This document shows positions 44,675 to 53,509 of a stretch of DNA of 64,000 bases, in pieces. The notes below the pieces were generated by a model. The model searched no databases, was not told the origin of the DNA, and saw only the letters and a list, made by a program, of their open reading frames with translations. The stretch comes from Mycoplasmatota bacterium (GTDB lineage: Bacteria > Bacillota_I > Bacilli_A > MAG-NZ): contig CP074575.1 in NCBI GenBank assembly GCA_018394315.1, positions 1,706,615-1,770,614 on the forward strand, read 5' to 3'. The position numbers were made by a program, and so were the translations under genes. Numbering within the stretch: position 1 is the stretch's first letter; each line of letters begins with the position of its first letter.

Positions 44675-45010
44675 GCAGCCGTGCGAATTTATGATGTATA
44701 GGACTGGCTGCGGCGGCTTTTGTTGCACGAGGACTAGCGTCATATCGCGAAGCGATATTAGCTACTGACGTGCACCAAAAGCTTGTTCCCAAGTAGAGAG
44801 GGTTGTGTCACAGCACTATAGTGCTAGATGAGTAGCACTCATCTATGCTTTAGCATGAGTGACACAAATCTTCTTTGTACGAGGTATCTTTACTGTGATA
44901 TGTTACGTTTAATATGGTGTATCTCTTTATACAGAGATTAGGCCGCCTGGGTTACATTGTATGTACATAGAGGGAATTCGCCCCCGCGAAAAACCCGAAT
45001 TCCCGGCGCT
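44675..45010 (-). ncRNA. GC-rich multi-hairpin element, candidate structured RNA (strand uncertain)
   Basis: About 340 bp with much higher GC than its surroundings and no ORF. Stems: GCAGCC/GGCTGC (44675-44680, 44706-44711); a 14-position stem with one mismatch (44716-44729, 44769-44782) enclosing ATATCGC-GAA-GCGATAT; a cloverleaf closed by TTGTGTCAC/GTGACACAA (44803-44811, 44859-44867) with three hairpins packed inside; ATCTCT/AGAGAT; and GGGAATTCG/CGAATTCCC (44972-44980, 44996-45004). High GC in an AT-rich genome is a hallmark of structured RNA, but a DNA element such as an attachment or transfer site is also possible. Confidence 0.5.
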
Positions 45011-45099
45011 TAATATGCTCTTTCAAATGAATAAATATTAAATACTACAATCTTGTTCTCTTCCTTCTATGTTCAGGCCAAAATAATACATATCAAATT

Positions 45100-45897
45100 T
45101 TATTCATCTCTTTTATCCTCTTTTTTTGGGCGATACTTTTTGATTAATTCTGACCACCATTTACCAATTTCAGATAATCTACTTTTACTAAATACAATTA
45201 TTCTGTTTTTATCACTTTGAAACTCCTTTACAAGTTTTAATTCCTTGTTCTCTAATGAAACACTAGATATAATCATTACCTTATTTTCAGTGGTACTTTC
45301 AATATAATACTGACTATCTGACAATTTAGATTTAATAAAATATAATGAGCCTTGATGCTCAAATGTCAATCTCGTTATAATTGAACTAAATGATTCTTTA
45401 GTAAATGTAAGAAAAATTATCATACCACTTGTTATAGAACTTGAAATTACATAATTAATTCTTTCAGAATCATCTAAAATTTTAAGAAATTGAGGATAAA
45501 ACAAACCTAATAATAAAGAGCATGAAATTATCTTCAGTAATATATTAAGGCTCAAATTCCTAGTAAGGTAAACCTTACGTTTCACTGTCATTTTCAATAC
45601 CCAGAAAGAAATAAAGGAAATACCAAAACCAAACATAATTAAATTACTTATATCTTTTGCTTCAACTTTTCTTGAATGGAGTATTAAAATCATAAAACAG
45701 AAAACTAGACTATAAATTATTATCTTTGATAATGTATTCAATAACCTTGTTATTATTTTCTCGTGTGAAGTAAGTAGATTGGCTTCAATATGATCGTAGG
45801 CAAAGTATTTGAAAATGAATCCTACCAGTATAGCTCCAAAGATTAAAAGTCTGTTGTTCTCTAAATTTAACAACTCAATTAATTGCGAAATCTCCAT
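45100..45897 (-). CDS. Membrane protein of unknown function
   Basis: 265 residues. Five or so hydrophobic helices (about 17-35, 58-75, 85-103, 115-135, 145-165) precede a soluble C-terminal domain of about 90 residues ending in a very charged tail (KKYRPKKEDKRDE). No family is recognised. It lies between the structured element and the radical-SAM gene in the defence island; membrane proteins of this build often act as effectors in such islands, but that is conjecture. Confidence 0.55.
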   Translation of the reverse strand: MEISQLIELLNLENNRLLIFGAILVGFIFKYFAYDHIEANLLTSHEKIITRLLNTLSKIIIYSLVFCFMILILHSRKVEAKDISNLIMFGFGISFISFWVLKMTVKRKVYLTRNLSLNILLKIISCSLLLGLFYPQFLKILDDSERINYVISSSITSGMIIFLTFTKESFSSIITRLTFEHQGSLYFIKSKLSDSQYYIESTTENKVMIISSVSLENKELKLVKEFQSDKNRIIVFSKSRLSEIGKWWSELIKKYRPKKEDKRDE

Positions 45898-46041
45898 AAA
45901 TCCCCCTTTTTCTTAAATTATAACACAGGAGTCTTTTAAATTCCTTTTCATGAAGAACGTTGATATAACTTTTTCGAACCATTATGAAAAAGGGTCCGTA
46001 TCTCTTATTACTATGTTCACACTATTTTGTTATACAATTCA

Positions 46042-46087
46042 TGCAAATCAAAAACCTCCCAATAATAAATAATTATTTGGAGGTTTT
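46042..46087 (-). terminator. Terminator after the radical-SAM gene
   Basis: Arms AAAACCTCC (46051-46059) and GGAGGTTTT (46079-46087) with a partly paired AT-rich centre; T-rich tail on the minus strand. It sits 110 bp after the stop. The rest of 45898-46196 shows no gene. Confidence 0.75.
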
Positions 46088-46196
46088 GTGCCTAATCAGT
46101 CATTTTTTCCTACAATCGTTTTAATTACACGTTGTAGTTGTATTTTTGCTTATCAGTTATAATGTAAACTTACTGGTACATTTATGAACCACTAAC

Positions 46197-47411
46197 TCAT
46201 TCCTCATACTCCATCATTTGCAAGTAATCTGTTAGTGTATAACTATAGCTACTATTAACATAAGTGATTCCGTTTTGATCAAATGTTCCTAATGTTAATG
46301 TATTACTATTAACATCCATTTTAGTGTTCTTTAATAGTGATAATGGATACACTACGTGCCTCTTGCAATTATTCCTTTTCATCCATTCGAAGATAGCTTC
46401 ATAGGACTCACACGTTTCACCAGGTAAACCTCTAATGATTGATAATTCATAATCAATGTCAAATTCATTGAGGTTTCTAATAACGTACTCAATTGAAGTG
46501 AAATCATTAACTCTTTCTACGTTGTCTAAAACTTGTCTAGAAATACTTTGAAGTCCAAATTCCAAGGTACAGTTAATTTCGGCGAGTTTCTCAAGAAGTC
46601 CTTCGCTCTTTTTAATCAAGTTATAGAATATTTCAAACTTCATCTGAAAACTTATGATAGGTTTAAAATTAATAGATAATAAGTACTCTAATATCTCTAA
46701 ATAATTTTTAATACTGAAAATCGGATCAATAATATTTACCTTTTGGACATTTATTTCATTCAAGTATCTAAGTTCTAACTTTACTTTCTCTATGTCATGG
46801 CAAGTAATTTTACTATGATCATTGCTTTTATAGGAGCAAAACGAACAGTTTGCAGGGCATCCTCTTTTTGTTTCAATTCTAACTACTGAATTATCATTTA
46901 TATCAATGATTCCATTGCTGTAAATACATGGAATCATTTTATTATCCACTTCTTTAGAATAAACTTTATCATCACTTTTACTAGTTAGTATTTCTAGCAA
47001 TGATTCCTCCGCAAATCCTATAATAAACTTATCTACTTTTGAATATTGATTAATCAGAGAATCTACTGTTCTACTTCCTACTTCGTAGCCCCCCGCTATA
47101 ATCTGAGTAAGTGGATTGTTACTCTTAACCAAATCAATTATATTGTCAATGAATCTCATAGACCAGGAGTAAAAGGAAATGCACACAAAATCATAGTTAC
47201 TTACTAGCATTTTATTCAATGCAGCTAATTGATCGAATATAATTGTGTATTCACTATTCATATTAAAAGAAAAGGCATCTATATTAATAGGCTTTATATT
47301 TTCTTTCAAATACGATTCGAGTGTAGCAACTGCTACACTCTTTATCGGTTTATTTATTTCGTGGAAATCAAATGTTACAAAAAGTACATTTTTGATATCG
47401 TTGTTAATCAT
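46197..47411 (-). CDS. B12-binding-like radical SAM protein
   Basis: 404 residues. Residues 1-140 look like a cobalamin-binding Rossmann domain (IIAGGYEVGSRTVDSL, GFAEESLLEIL), though the B12 His motif is not obvious. The radical SAM core starts with RGCPANCSFCSYK near 193 (C-x3-C-x2-C) and has ETKRG and FGLQSISRQVLDNV. Class B methyltransferase-like enzymes share this layout. The start overlaps the HNH gene by 8 bp, so both are made together. Role in a defence island is unknown. Confidence 0.85.
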   Translation of the reverse strand: MINNDIKNVLFVTFDFHEINKPIKSVAVATLESYLKENIKPINIDAFSFNMNSEYTIIFDQLAALNKMLVSNYDFVCISFYSWSMRFIDNIIDLVKSNNPLTQIIAGGYEVGSRTVDSLINQYSKVDKFIIGFAEESLLEILTSKSDDKVYSKEVDNKMIPCIYSNGIIDINDNSVVRIETKRGCPANCSFCSYKSNDHSKITCHDIEKVKLELRYLNEINVQKVNIIDPIFSIKNYLEILEYLLSINFKPIISFQMKFEIFYNLIKKSEGLLEKLAEINCTLEFGLQSISRQVLDNVERVNDFTSIEYVIRNLNEFDIDYELSIIRGLPGETCESYEAIFEWMKRNNCKRHVVYPLSLLKNTKMDVNSNTLTLGTFDQNGITYVNSSYSYTLTDYLQMMEYEE

Positions 47412-47715
47412 TGCTCACTATCTTATAACAGTTCTTTGATATTCTACGTGCCTTAAACCTCTTGCCATTAGCTTTCCAATGCGGGAAATCATCACCCTTC
47501 TCATCATTAGTTAATACATGATTAGCAATCTTATTACACATTTTATCTGTTCCACCATCAGATATTGGTCTTATATGATCAATATTCCAAGAATACTTAC
47601 TGCTTCTATTATTATAAGCAGACTTCTTCATCAATCTTCCACTGTAGTCACGACACTCATTTCTATTTCCACAAGTATTGTTCCAAACTTCTTCTTTATT
47701 GTTGTTTTTAGCCAT
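47404..47715 (-). CDS. HNH endonuclease
   Basis: 103 residues; AGAGGAG precedes the ATG. The HNH core WNIDHIRPISDGGTDKM, then NHVLTNDEKGD, gives the expected D-H ... N ... N/K residues. A C-terminal basic segment (WKANGKRFKARRISK) could bind DNA. Two Cys near the N-terminus (NTCGNRNECRD) might bind a metal. Overlaps and is co-expressed with the radical-SAM gene. Confidence 0.88.
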   Translation of the reverse strand: MAKNNNKEEVWNNTCGNRNECRDYSGRLMKKSAYNNRSSKYSWNIDHIRPISDGGTDKMCNKIANHVLTNDEKGDDFPHWKANGKRFKARRISKNCYKIVSND

Positions 47716-47763
47716 TATAATTCTCCTCTATATTAGTGTGACGAAGTCACTCATATAAAGAAT

Positions 47764-47791
47764 CAAGAAAAACCCAAGAAACTTGGGTTTT
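47764..47791 (-). terminator. Terminator after the OLD-family gene
   Basis: Arms AAAACCCAAG (47769-47778) and CTTGGGTTTT (47782-47791), 3-nt loop, T-rich tail on the minus strand. It separates the ATPase operon from the HNH/radical-SAM pair. Confidence 0.85.
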
Positions 47792-47912
47792 GCTATTCAA
47801 CCATGCATATAGATATTGCTATCATACTATCAACTCCTACAAATCTTTAGTTAATGAGGACTCCGTCCGTATAACATTTATTTATAGAAGTTATGTTTAA
47901 TTATACCATATT

Positions 47913-49739
47913 TTAGTAAATCTGTAAATCTTGGAATGCGTTATCTATTGCAGAGCGTAGTTTTTTAGATAATTTTATAGGTTTTTCATTATTGAAGAAT
48001 GAATCTATCTTCTTACATTTAATTTTCGGTTCTTTTTTATCACCACTTCTTTTACAAAGAAACCTGATATCAGTGTTTGACATAACGTCTTCAATCTCAT
48101 CCACATCACCTATAAAATAGATATTATGTTCATATTCTTTTAATAATGTCTTTCCTAACTCGAATTTAGCCAACTCATATTTGTCTTTATCAAGGATAGC
48201 ACTAAATGAGAGATTATTCTTTATGCAAAAGTCAATTATGCTGATTGCTCCATTACCGGAACCATCAACGAAATTAAATCTATCCACGTCGACATTATGA
48301 ACATGTTTCATAAACGAGCGATATAAACATAAATCATTACAACTTTCCGCAACAAAGATACGTTTGTTACTGAATAGTAGCAACTCACCAGCAGTGATTT
48401 TATCTAGAAAATAAGTATCATCAGTTTCTAATTTCTTAACATCAATGCTCATACCATCAGTGACCAAATAGTTATTAATGTCTCTTCCAAAATTAATCAT
48501 GAAATTTGAGTGTGTCGTATATACAACTTTTACCTCTCTTTCATTTAAATACCTAAATACTTTGAATAAGTTGTTCTGCATAATGGGATTTAAATACATT
48601 CCGGGTTCATCTATTAATATAGTATTTTTATTAAGATCTTTAACACATTCTGCAAATCGGATAACCCACTTCTCTCCATCACTATACTTCTCAAATGGTT
48701 TTGCTTCAGAAATCTTGATTCCAATTAAACTCGAAATTTCCTTAATAGATTCATAGTCAACTTCCTCTTTACGAGGGTATCTATCCCATGGTACTACTGG
48801 GAGATATTTAATTTTGTCATCATAATCTGAAATGATATCTATTAATACTTTCTTGAAACTCTTTACATCATTTTCAATTTCATAGAAATTATCGTCAAAC
48901 CTCATAACTTCTTCTTGAGTCTCACGATAAGAATTATTGGCTTTGTCTAATAACTTTACAAGATCATTAAATTTCATATTTAATGTCTTAACATAGTCAC
49001 GAATTCCTTCAACATCAATCTCTATTCCATCTATATCGATAGTACAATCCTTGTAGTTTCTAATGAATTGCTCAATGTTTCTAGTATCTACAAACTCCTT
49101 GTTACCATGATAGTAGATTGTTTCTAAATTATTCATTAAGTCAGGGTCAAACAAATCAAATGTTTCTTTATTAAATTTAATCAGTAAATCACTAATGCGG
49201 TCATTCTCAAAAAAATTTAGTAGTGGACTTAAATCTTGTTTTGTGAAGGTGAAGTTATTAAACAAAGGACTGTGTTGGAACTCGTTTCTCCCAAAGTCAA
49301 TATTAATTTTATCCTGATACTTTTTAATACTACTTACCGCACTTTTAATGTTTAAACTAATCTCTGTAATATCCTTATTACATTCACTCAATTTTTCTTC
49401 TATTCTACTAGAAAATTTTTCTGCTCCTTTAATACTGAAAATCTCTTGACGTCTCCAACTATAATTTGTTTTTATTTTTACTATAACCTTATCCTTAAGT
49501 TTATATTTAGATAATTCCGGATACTTTTGAGTATCGAGTTCATATTCTTTGATAACATCACCCTTAGGAAAATCATATAAATTACTACCGCTAAGGAATA
49601 GAGCTTCCAAAATACTTGTTTTACCTACTCCATTCTCTCCGACGATACAGATATTATTTGCACCAAGATCCAACGATATATTTTCAAGTTTCTTATATTT
49701 TTCTATAAATGCGCTCTTCAACTTTACTGGATTACTCAT
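47913..49739 (-). CDS. OLD-family ATPase-TOPRIM nuclease
   Basis: 608 residues from ATG 49739, which has AAGGAGG inside the end of the preceding gene (8-bp overlap). SMC/ABC-like ATPase: Walker A IVGENGVGKTSILEAL near 35, a helical insertion, Walker B TILIDEPGMYL and H-loop YTTHSNF. A TOPRIM domain follows (IFVAESCNDLCLY and the D-x-D pair in AILDKDKYEL). OLD proteins cut DNA and defend against phage alone or with partners (Gabija, PARIS, retrons). Here it follows a second ATPase. Confidence 0.9.
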   Translation of the reverse strand: MSNPVKLKSAFIEKYKKLENISLDLGANNICIVGENGVGKTSILEALFLSGSNLYDFPKGDVIKEYELDTQKYPELSKYKLKDKVIVKIKTNYSWRRQEIFSIKGAEKFSSRIEEKLSECNKDITEISLNIKSAVSSIKKYQDKINIDFGRNEFQHSPLFNNFTFTKQDLSPLLNFFENDRISDLLIKFNKETFDLFDPDLMNNLETIYYHGNKEFVDTRNIEQFIRNYKDCTIDIDGIEIDVEGIRDYVKTLNMKFNDLVKLLDKANNSYRETQEEVMRFDDNFYEIENDVKSFKKVLIDIISDYDDKIKYLPVVPWDRYPRKEEVDYESIKEISSLIGIKISEAKPFEKYSDGEKWVIRFAECVKDLNKNTILIDEPGMYLNPIMQNNLFKVFRYLNEREVKVVYTTHSNFMINFGRDINNYLVTDGMSIDVKKLETDDTYFLDKITAGELLLFSNKRIFVAESCNDLCLYRSFMKHVHNVDVDRFNFVDGSGNGAISIIDFCIKNNLSFSAILDKDKYELAKFELGKTLLKEYEHNIYFIGDVDEIEDVMSNTDIRFLCKRSGDKKEPKIKCKKIDSFFNNEKPIKLSKKLRSAIDNAFQDLQIY

Positions 49740-51753
49740 TGTTTTCCTCCTTTTCAAAGAATACTGATAACTTCTTTAAACTCGGATTTGCGAGAAAATA
49801 CTTACTAATCTTATCAAAGTTAATAAATTTGTCTTTAGGAAAAGCAACTTCAAACTTCTCTAATCTCTTAGAATCCACTATGGTACTATATTTTACCGAG
49901 TAGTCATCAATCACTAGTGTTACTTTCTGGTACTTTCCTATATCCTGAAATATTGTTGCAAATTCAATATCTATTTCTAATCCTAATTCTAATATCTTTT
50001 TTCTAATCTGTGCTGGAATAAATACTATTGAGGTAGTACCCTTAATAATTATATTTCTTAACTGATTCAATCCAAAGTTCTCTGATACTAGAGAACTGTT
50101 AATTGCATCAAAACTCTTTATTTTAGTCTCTCCATCATCTGTAGTGAGACTAATAATGCTTGCACCGTCATCTTCTTCTGGTAATAGTAATGGGGAATGT
50201 GTTGTATAAATCACCTTTTGATCTAAATTCATTAACTCATACATAATCTCCTTCTGAGCTTTCAAATGCAAAAAACTCGCCGGTTCATCAATAAAGAGTA
50301 AATTGTCCCCTTCAAGTTGATTTGCTAATATCTTGTAAGAGATATACCATTGTCTTCCAGATGATGTTTCGCTTAAAAGCGTATTACTTTCTCTACCTTT
50401 TTCTAAGAATGAAATTTCCACTTTATCATCTTCGTTGGAAATATTAAATTCCTTAATATTTCCCCTATCAAAATCCGGAACATCCTCATTAAGAATTTCC
50501 AATACCTTCTCAAGCATTATTTCTCTCTTATATTGATATAGTAAACCACTAAACCCTGATTCAAAATCACTGACTATATGTCTGTTGTAAATTACATCCT
50601 TTATTTTTTGAAGATATATTTCTTGATTGTCTTGCAAGAGTTTATATTCTTTCATCTCAGAGATTGGAATTCCATTGTCTTTATACTCTTCTATTGTATT
50701 CTCATTAGAATCCTCAAATATGTGTAACTCTATTAAATTAAAAATATATTTATCATCTAATTTGTTCTCGATTATATCATCTTGATATCTACTATATAAT
50801 ACTCTATAAATTTCATCACTAATAAATAGTAACGTAGAATCTAACAATTGCTTACTTAATCTTTGTTGATGGTTTTGACTGGTAGATAAAAACAGAACTT
50901 TCTTTTGCAAGTTCTTATCTATATAGGATCTAAGTCCTTCGTGATTTGTGAATAAAGCATGGAATTTAGTGTGTAGTTGATTTATTTGACTGAATACCTC
51001 ATAGATATCTTCATCAAACTTCTTATTATCGCTTATAAACTTATCTGCCAAAATCTGGAATCTCGATTCTCCTAGTGTAATAAAATCACCCAGAAAGGAT
51101 TTTATGTCCGAGTATTCATTTCCGGAGTTTTTGTAATCATAAAAAAGACTTCCTGAATAAGAGACATCAAATCTAGGACTATAGCCTGATCTATCACTCC
51201 TGCATAAACTTTGATCATTCACATATTCTTCTCTCTTATCAAATATACTTTCTACACATCTTCTGTAAAGGTAATCCTCACTATACCTTGTAGGAACCGT
51301 ATGATCAAAATATTCATTTTCCTCCAAGTATTTAGTAAACATTTTCAAGTAATCATATCTTAAATCAATGAATCGTGAATTGAGTTCATTAATTCTCATG
51401 CCAACTAAGTCAAACTCTTTAGGAATAGAATTAGAAGATATATTGTGTTTATAATCTTGAATAGAGTTATCTACATAAAACGTAGCATTTTCCTCAGAAT
51501 AAACTAGCTGTGAAAAAAACATATCAAATTCCTCTTTATTTAGCTTAACCTTAATAAGATACTGTATAGGTTCCAACTTAAATTCTCTAGAGTCGTAACT
51601 TCTCCCTGTAAGTATTCGCTCAAGTATTCTTAATAATGTTGTCTTACCAACACCATTTTTACCTATAACGCATAATTTACTCTTATCAAAAACGATTTTT
51701 TGATTCACAATATTCAATTTCTCGTATGTTAGGTCAATTTCTAATATATTCAT
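49732..51753 (-). CDS. SMC/RecF-like AAA ATPase without TOPRIM
   Basis: 673 residues. Walker A CVIGKNGVGKTTLLRILE near 30, signature-like LSETSSGRQWYIS, Walker B DNLLFIDEPASFLHLK and H-loop IYTTHSPLLL. A large helical insertion separates the halves. The C-terminal 130 residues have no TOPRIM motif and are of unknown fold. Adjacent to and overlapping the OLD gene, so the two ATPases may form a hetero-complex. PARIS-, Septu- and Gabija-type systems use related ATPases, but none has this exact pair to my knowledge. Confidence 0.85.
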   Translation of the reverse strand: MNILEIDLTYEKLNIVNQKIVFDKSKLCVIGKNGVGKTTLLRILERILTGRSYDSREFKLEPIQYLIKVKLNKEEFDMFFSQLVYSEENATFYVDNSIQDYKHNISSNSIPKEFDLVGMRINELNSRFIDLRYDYLKMFTKYLEENEYFDHTVPTRYSEDYLYRRCVESIFDKREEYVNDQSLCRSDRSGYSPRFDVSYSGSLFYDYKNSGNEYSDIKSFLGDFITLGESRFQILADKFISDNKKFDEDIYEVFSQINQLHTKFHALFTNHEGLRSYIDKNLQKKVLFLSTSQNHQQRLSKQLLDSTLLFISDEIYRVLYSRYQDDIIENKLDDKYIFNLIELHIFEDSNENTIEEYKDNGIPISEMKEYKLLQDNQEIYLQKIKDVIYNRHIVSDFESGFSGLLYQYKREIMLEKVLEILNEDVPDFDRGNIKEFNISNEDDKVEISFLEKGRESNTLLSETSSGRQWYISYKILANQLEGDNLLFIDEPASFLHLKAQKEIMYELMNLDQKVIYTTHSPLLLPEEDDGASIISLTTDDGETKIKSFDAINSSLVSENFGLNQLRNIIIKGTTSIVFIPAQIRKKILELGLEIDIEFATIFQDIGKYQKVTLVIDDYSVKYSTIVDSKRLEKFEVAFPKDKFINFDKISKYFLANPSLKKLSVFFEKEENNE

Positions 51754-51811
51754 TATTTACCCCTCATAAAAATTCATTTAGCATTGTAAGTACATGTCAT
51801 ATGAATTTCTG

Positions 51812-52543
51812 TTAGTATAATCGCCATTTTTCCTCATTTGGATAATATACTTCACCATACTTGGCTTGTCCTTTTCTCATTTGAATATACCCCATAACCG
51901 GCTTATTGTGTGAAACATAATATACAGAAATATATCTTAGATCCGGGCTAAGAGGATCATCATTTGTAATCTTTATTCTTTTATTTTGTTCTGGTTTTTC
52001 TCTCCATAATTCATAAACAGTTTTATATCTCTTCTTCTTATTACTCATAACATTATTGTTCATAGAGACTTCTTTATTTTGAATATTTTCATTTGCTACA
52101 GTATTTGTGTTGTGAAGAGATGGAATAGTCGATGAATGGTTAACTGATAATCGCTCATAACGTTCTTTCTTCACTCGATGTGAATTTGAAGAACTAAATA
52201 TCTCAGATACTATGGAAATAATCAATAGAATTCCAATACCACTCCCGATATATTTTGTCGCAGGTAACGAAATAATATAATCTATAAATTCGACAATTTT
52301 TACTGTTAACCATATTAAAAAAGACGTAATTATCACATATAAATACAACCTACTTCTCCCACCCTCTGAAACTGTATTAATTAGTTTTATAGAGTATAAC
52401 CATCCGACAACCGCAAATGCTGCTCTCGCTGCCACTGTTGAGATGACAAATAATAAAATTTTATCAAAAAAAACTACCCCACTAATAACTACTAGTCCAA
52501 AAACATGTCCCAAGAGGAATTTTTTTATACTGAATTGATTCAT
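51812..52543 (-). CDS. Four-helix membrane protein with soluble C-terminal domain
   Basis: 243 residues from ATG 52543 (GTGAGG upstream). Hydrophobic helices are near 10-30, 35-50, 68-88 and 100-118. A flexible Ser/Asn-rich stretch follows, then a soluble domain with VYELWREKPEQNKR and YIQMRKGQAKYGEVYY. No family recognised. It lies in the operon between the PD-(D/E)XK protein and the ATPase, so it may be a membrane partner of that system. Confidence 0.6.
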   Translation of the reverse strand: MNQFSIKKFLLGHVFGLVVISGVVFFDKILLFVISTVAARAAFAVVGWLYSIKLINTVSEGGRSRLYLYVIITSFLIWLTVKIVEFIDYIISLPATKYIGSGIGILLIISIVSEIFSSSNSHRVKKERYERLSVNHSSTIPSLHNTNTVANENIQNKEVSMNNNVMSNKKKRYKTVYELWREKPEQNKRIKITNDDPLSPDLRYISVYYVSHNKPVMGYIQMRKGQAKYGEVYYPNEEKWRLY

Positions 52544-52588
52544 AAAATACCTCACTTTTGTTAATCATCCTACCCTTGCTAGAGAAAT

Positions 52589-53341
52589 CTAATACCCAAT
52601 TATCTCTTTTGAAACTTTTTCAATAATATCTGTCGATATTTGATTTATGTTTAATGTGTAAACTATATTAAGTCTTGGGTTAAAAATACCGATATTTCTC
52701 ACTAAGTCAAAATCAGAATGTATAGATTTTTTCCCCATTAAGTAATACATCAGAAGTTGTAAGGTATGTTTATTTGTTGGTTTGTTTTTTGATACTTTCA
52801 TATCCCACAATGTATCACGCGTTACAAAATCTCCATCTCCAGTTGAAACAATATCAGTATATCCACCTTCAAATGTAGGAGAATCTAAAATTACCGGTCC
52901 ATATTTTTCAAAGAAAGCTATACTTCTATTAACCATAATTCTAACATTTTCAATTGTTAATTCATCAGGATTAATTATATCTACACCTCTAAAAAAGGTT
53001 TTACCTGCCCTAAATACAACATCATAACCTACTAACTTGCAAGCACTTCTAATTGATTCGTTGTCCAGGCCCTTAATACTCAATAGCAAATATTTTGCGT
53101 TTTCCATTTCATCTGCTGAATGTGCTCCCATTATAGAGATTCTAAAAGCATCAGTTAATTCACTACCTAATAACGCTCGAGTCAAATAATCTACAGCAAG
53201 GCCAATTAATGACGCATGAATATTTTCACTTTCATTAAGCAATTTTCCGTCATTAATACGATCAACACCAAAGATTTTTGGATTAATATAACCTCCTCTT
53301 GGTTGCTTTATTGTCTTTATTCTTTGTGTCACTGAATACAT
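52589..53341 (-). CDS. PD-(D/E)XK nuclease-fold protein
   Basis: 250 residues; GGAGGG precedes the ATG. Near 165-205 the sequence reads EGGYTDIVSTGDGDFVTRD then TLWDMKVSKNKPTNKHT and LQLLMYYLMG. The G-D-x-D-F ... W-D-x-K order is the active-site pattern of a PD-(D/E)XK fold with Asp in place of Glu, followed by the helix that packs on it. It is first in a four-gene unit with a membrane protein and two ATPases. A nuclease role is inferred. Confidence 0.75.
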   Translation of the reverse strand: MYSVTQRIKTIKQPRGGYINPKIFGVDRINDGKLLNESENIHASLIGLAVDYLTRALLGSELTDAFRISIMGAHSADEMENAKYLLLSIKGLDNESIRSACKLVGYDVVFRAGKTFFRGVDIINPDELTIENVRIMVNRSIAFFEKYGPVILDSPTFEGGYTDIVSTGDGDFVTRDTLWDMKVSKNKPTNKHTLQLLMYYLMGKKSIHSDFDLVRNIGIFNPRLNIVYTLNINQISTDIIEKVSKEIIGY

Positions 53342-53509
53342 GATTATCCCTCCATTACTATATATAAATTACACTGTAATTCATCAGTACAATGCATTAG
53401 AAACACTCAATTTAGTGGCAAATAATTGTTCTTTGAATGGTATTATATGATAATTCTAACTCTTTAGGAATTAATAGTTGTTTATCGTAAGAACTTTGTA
53501 CGATATTAA

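Noticed and set aside
44675..45010. Group II intron, tmRNA or RNase P RNA
   Set aside because: No domain V sequence, no tag reading frame with tRNA-like ends, and no conserved RNase P motifs seen.
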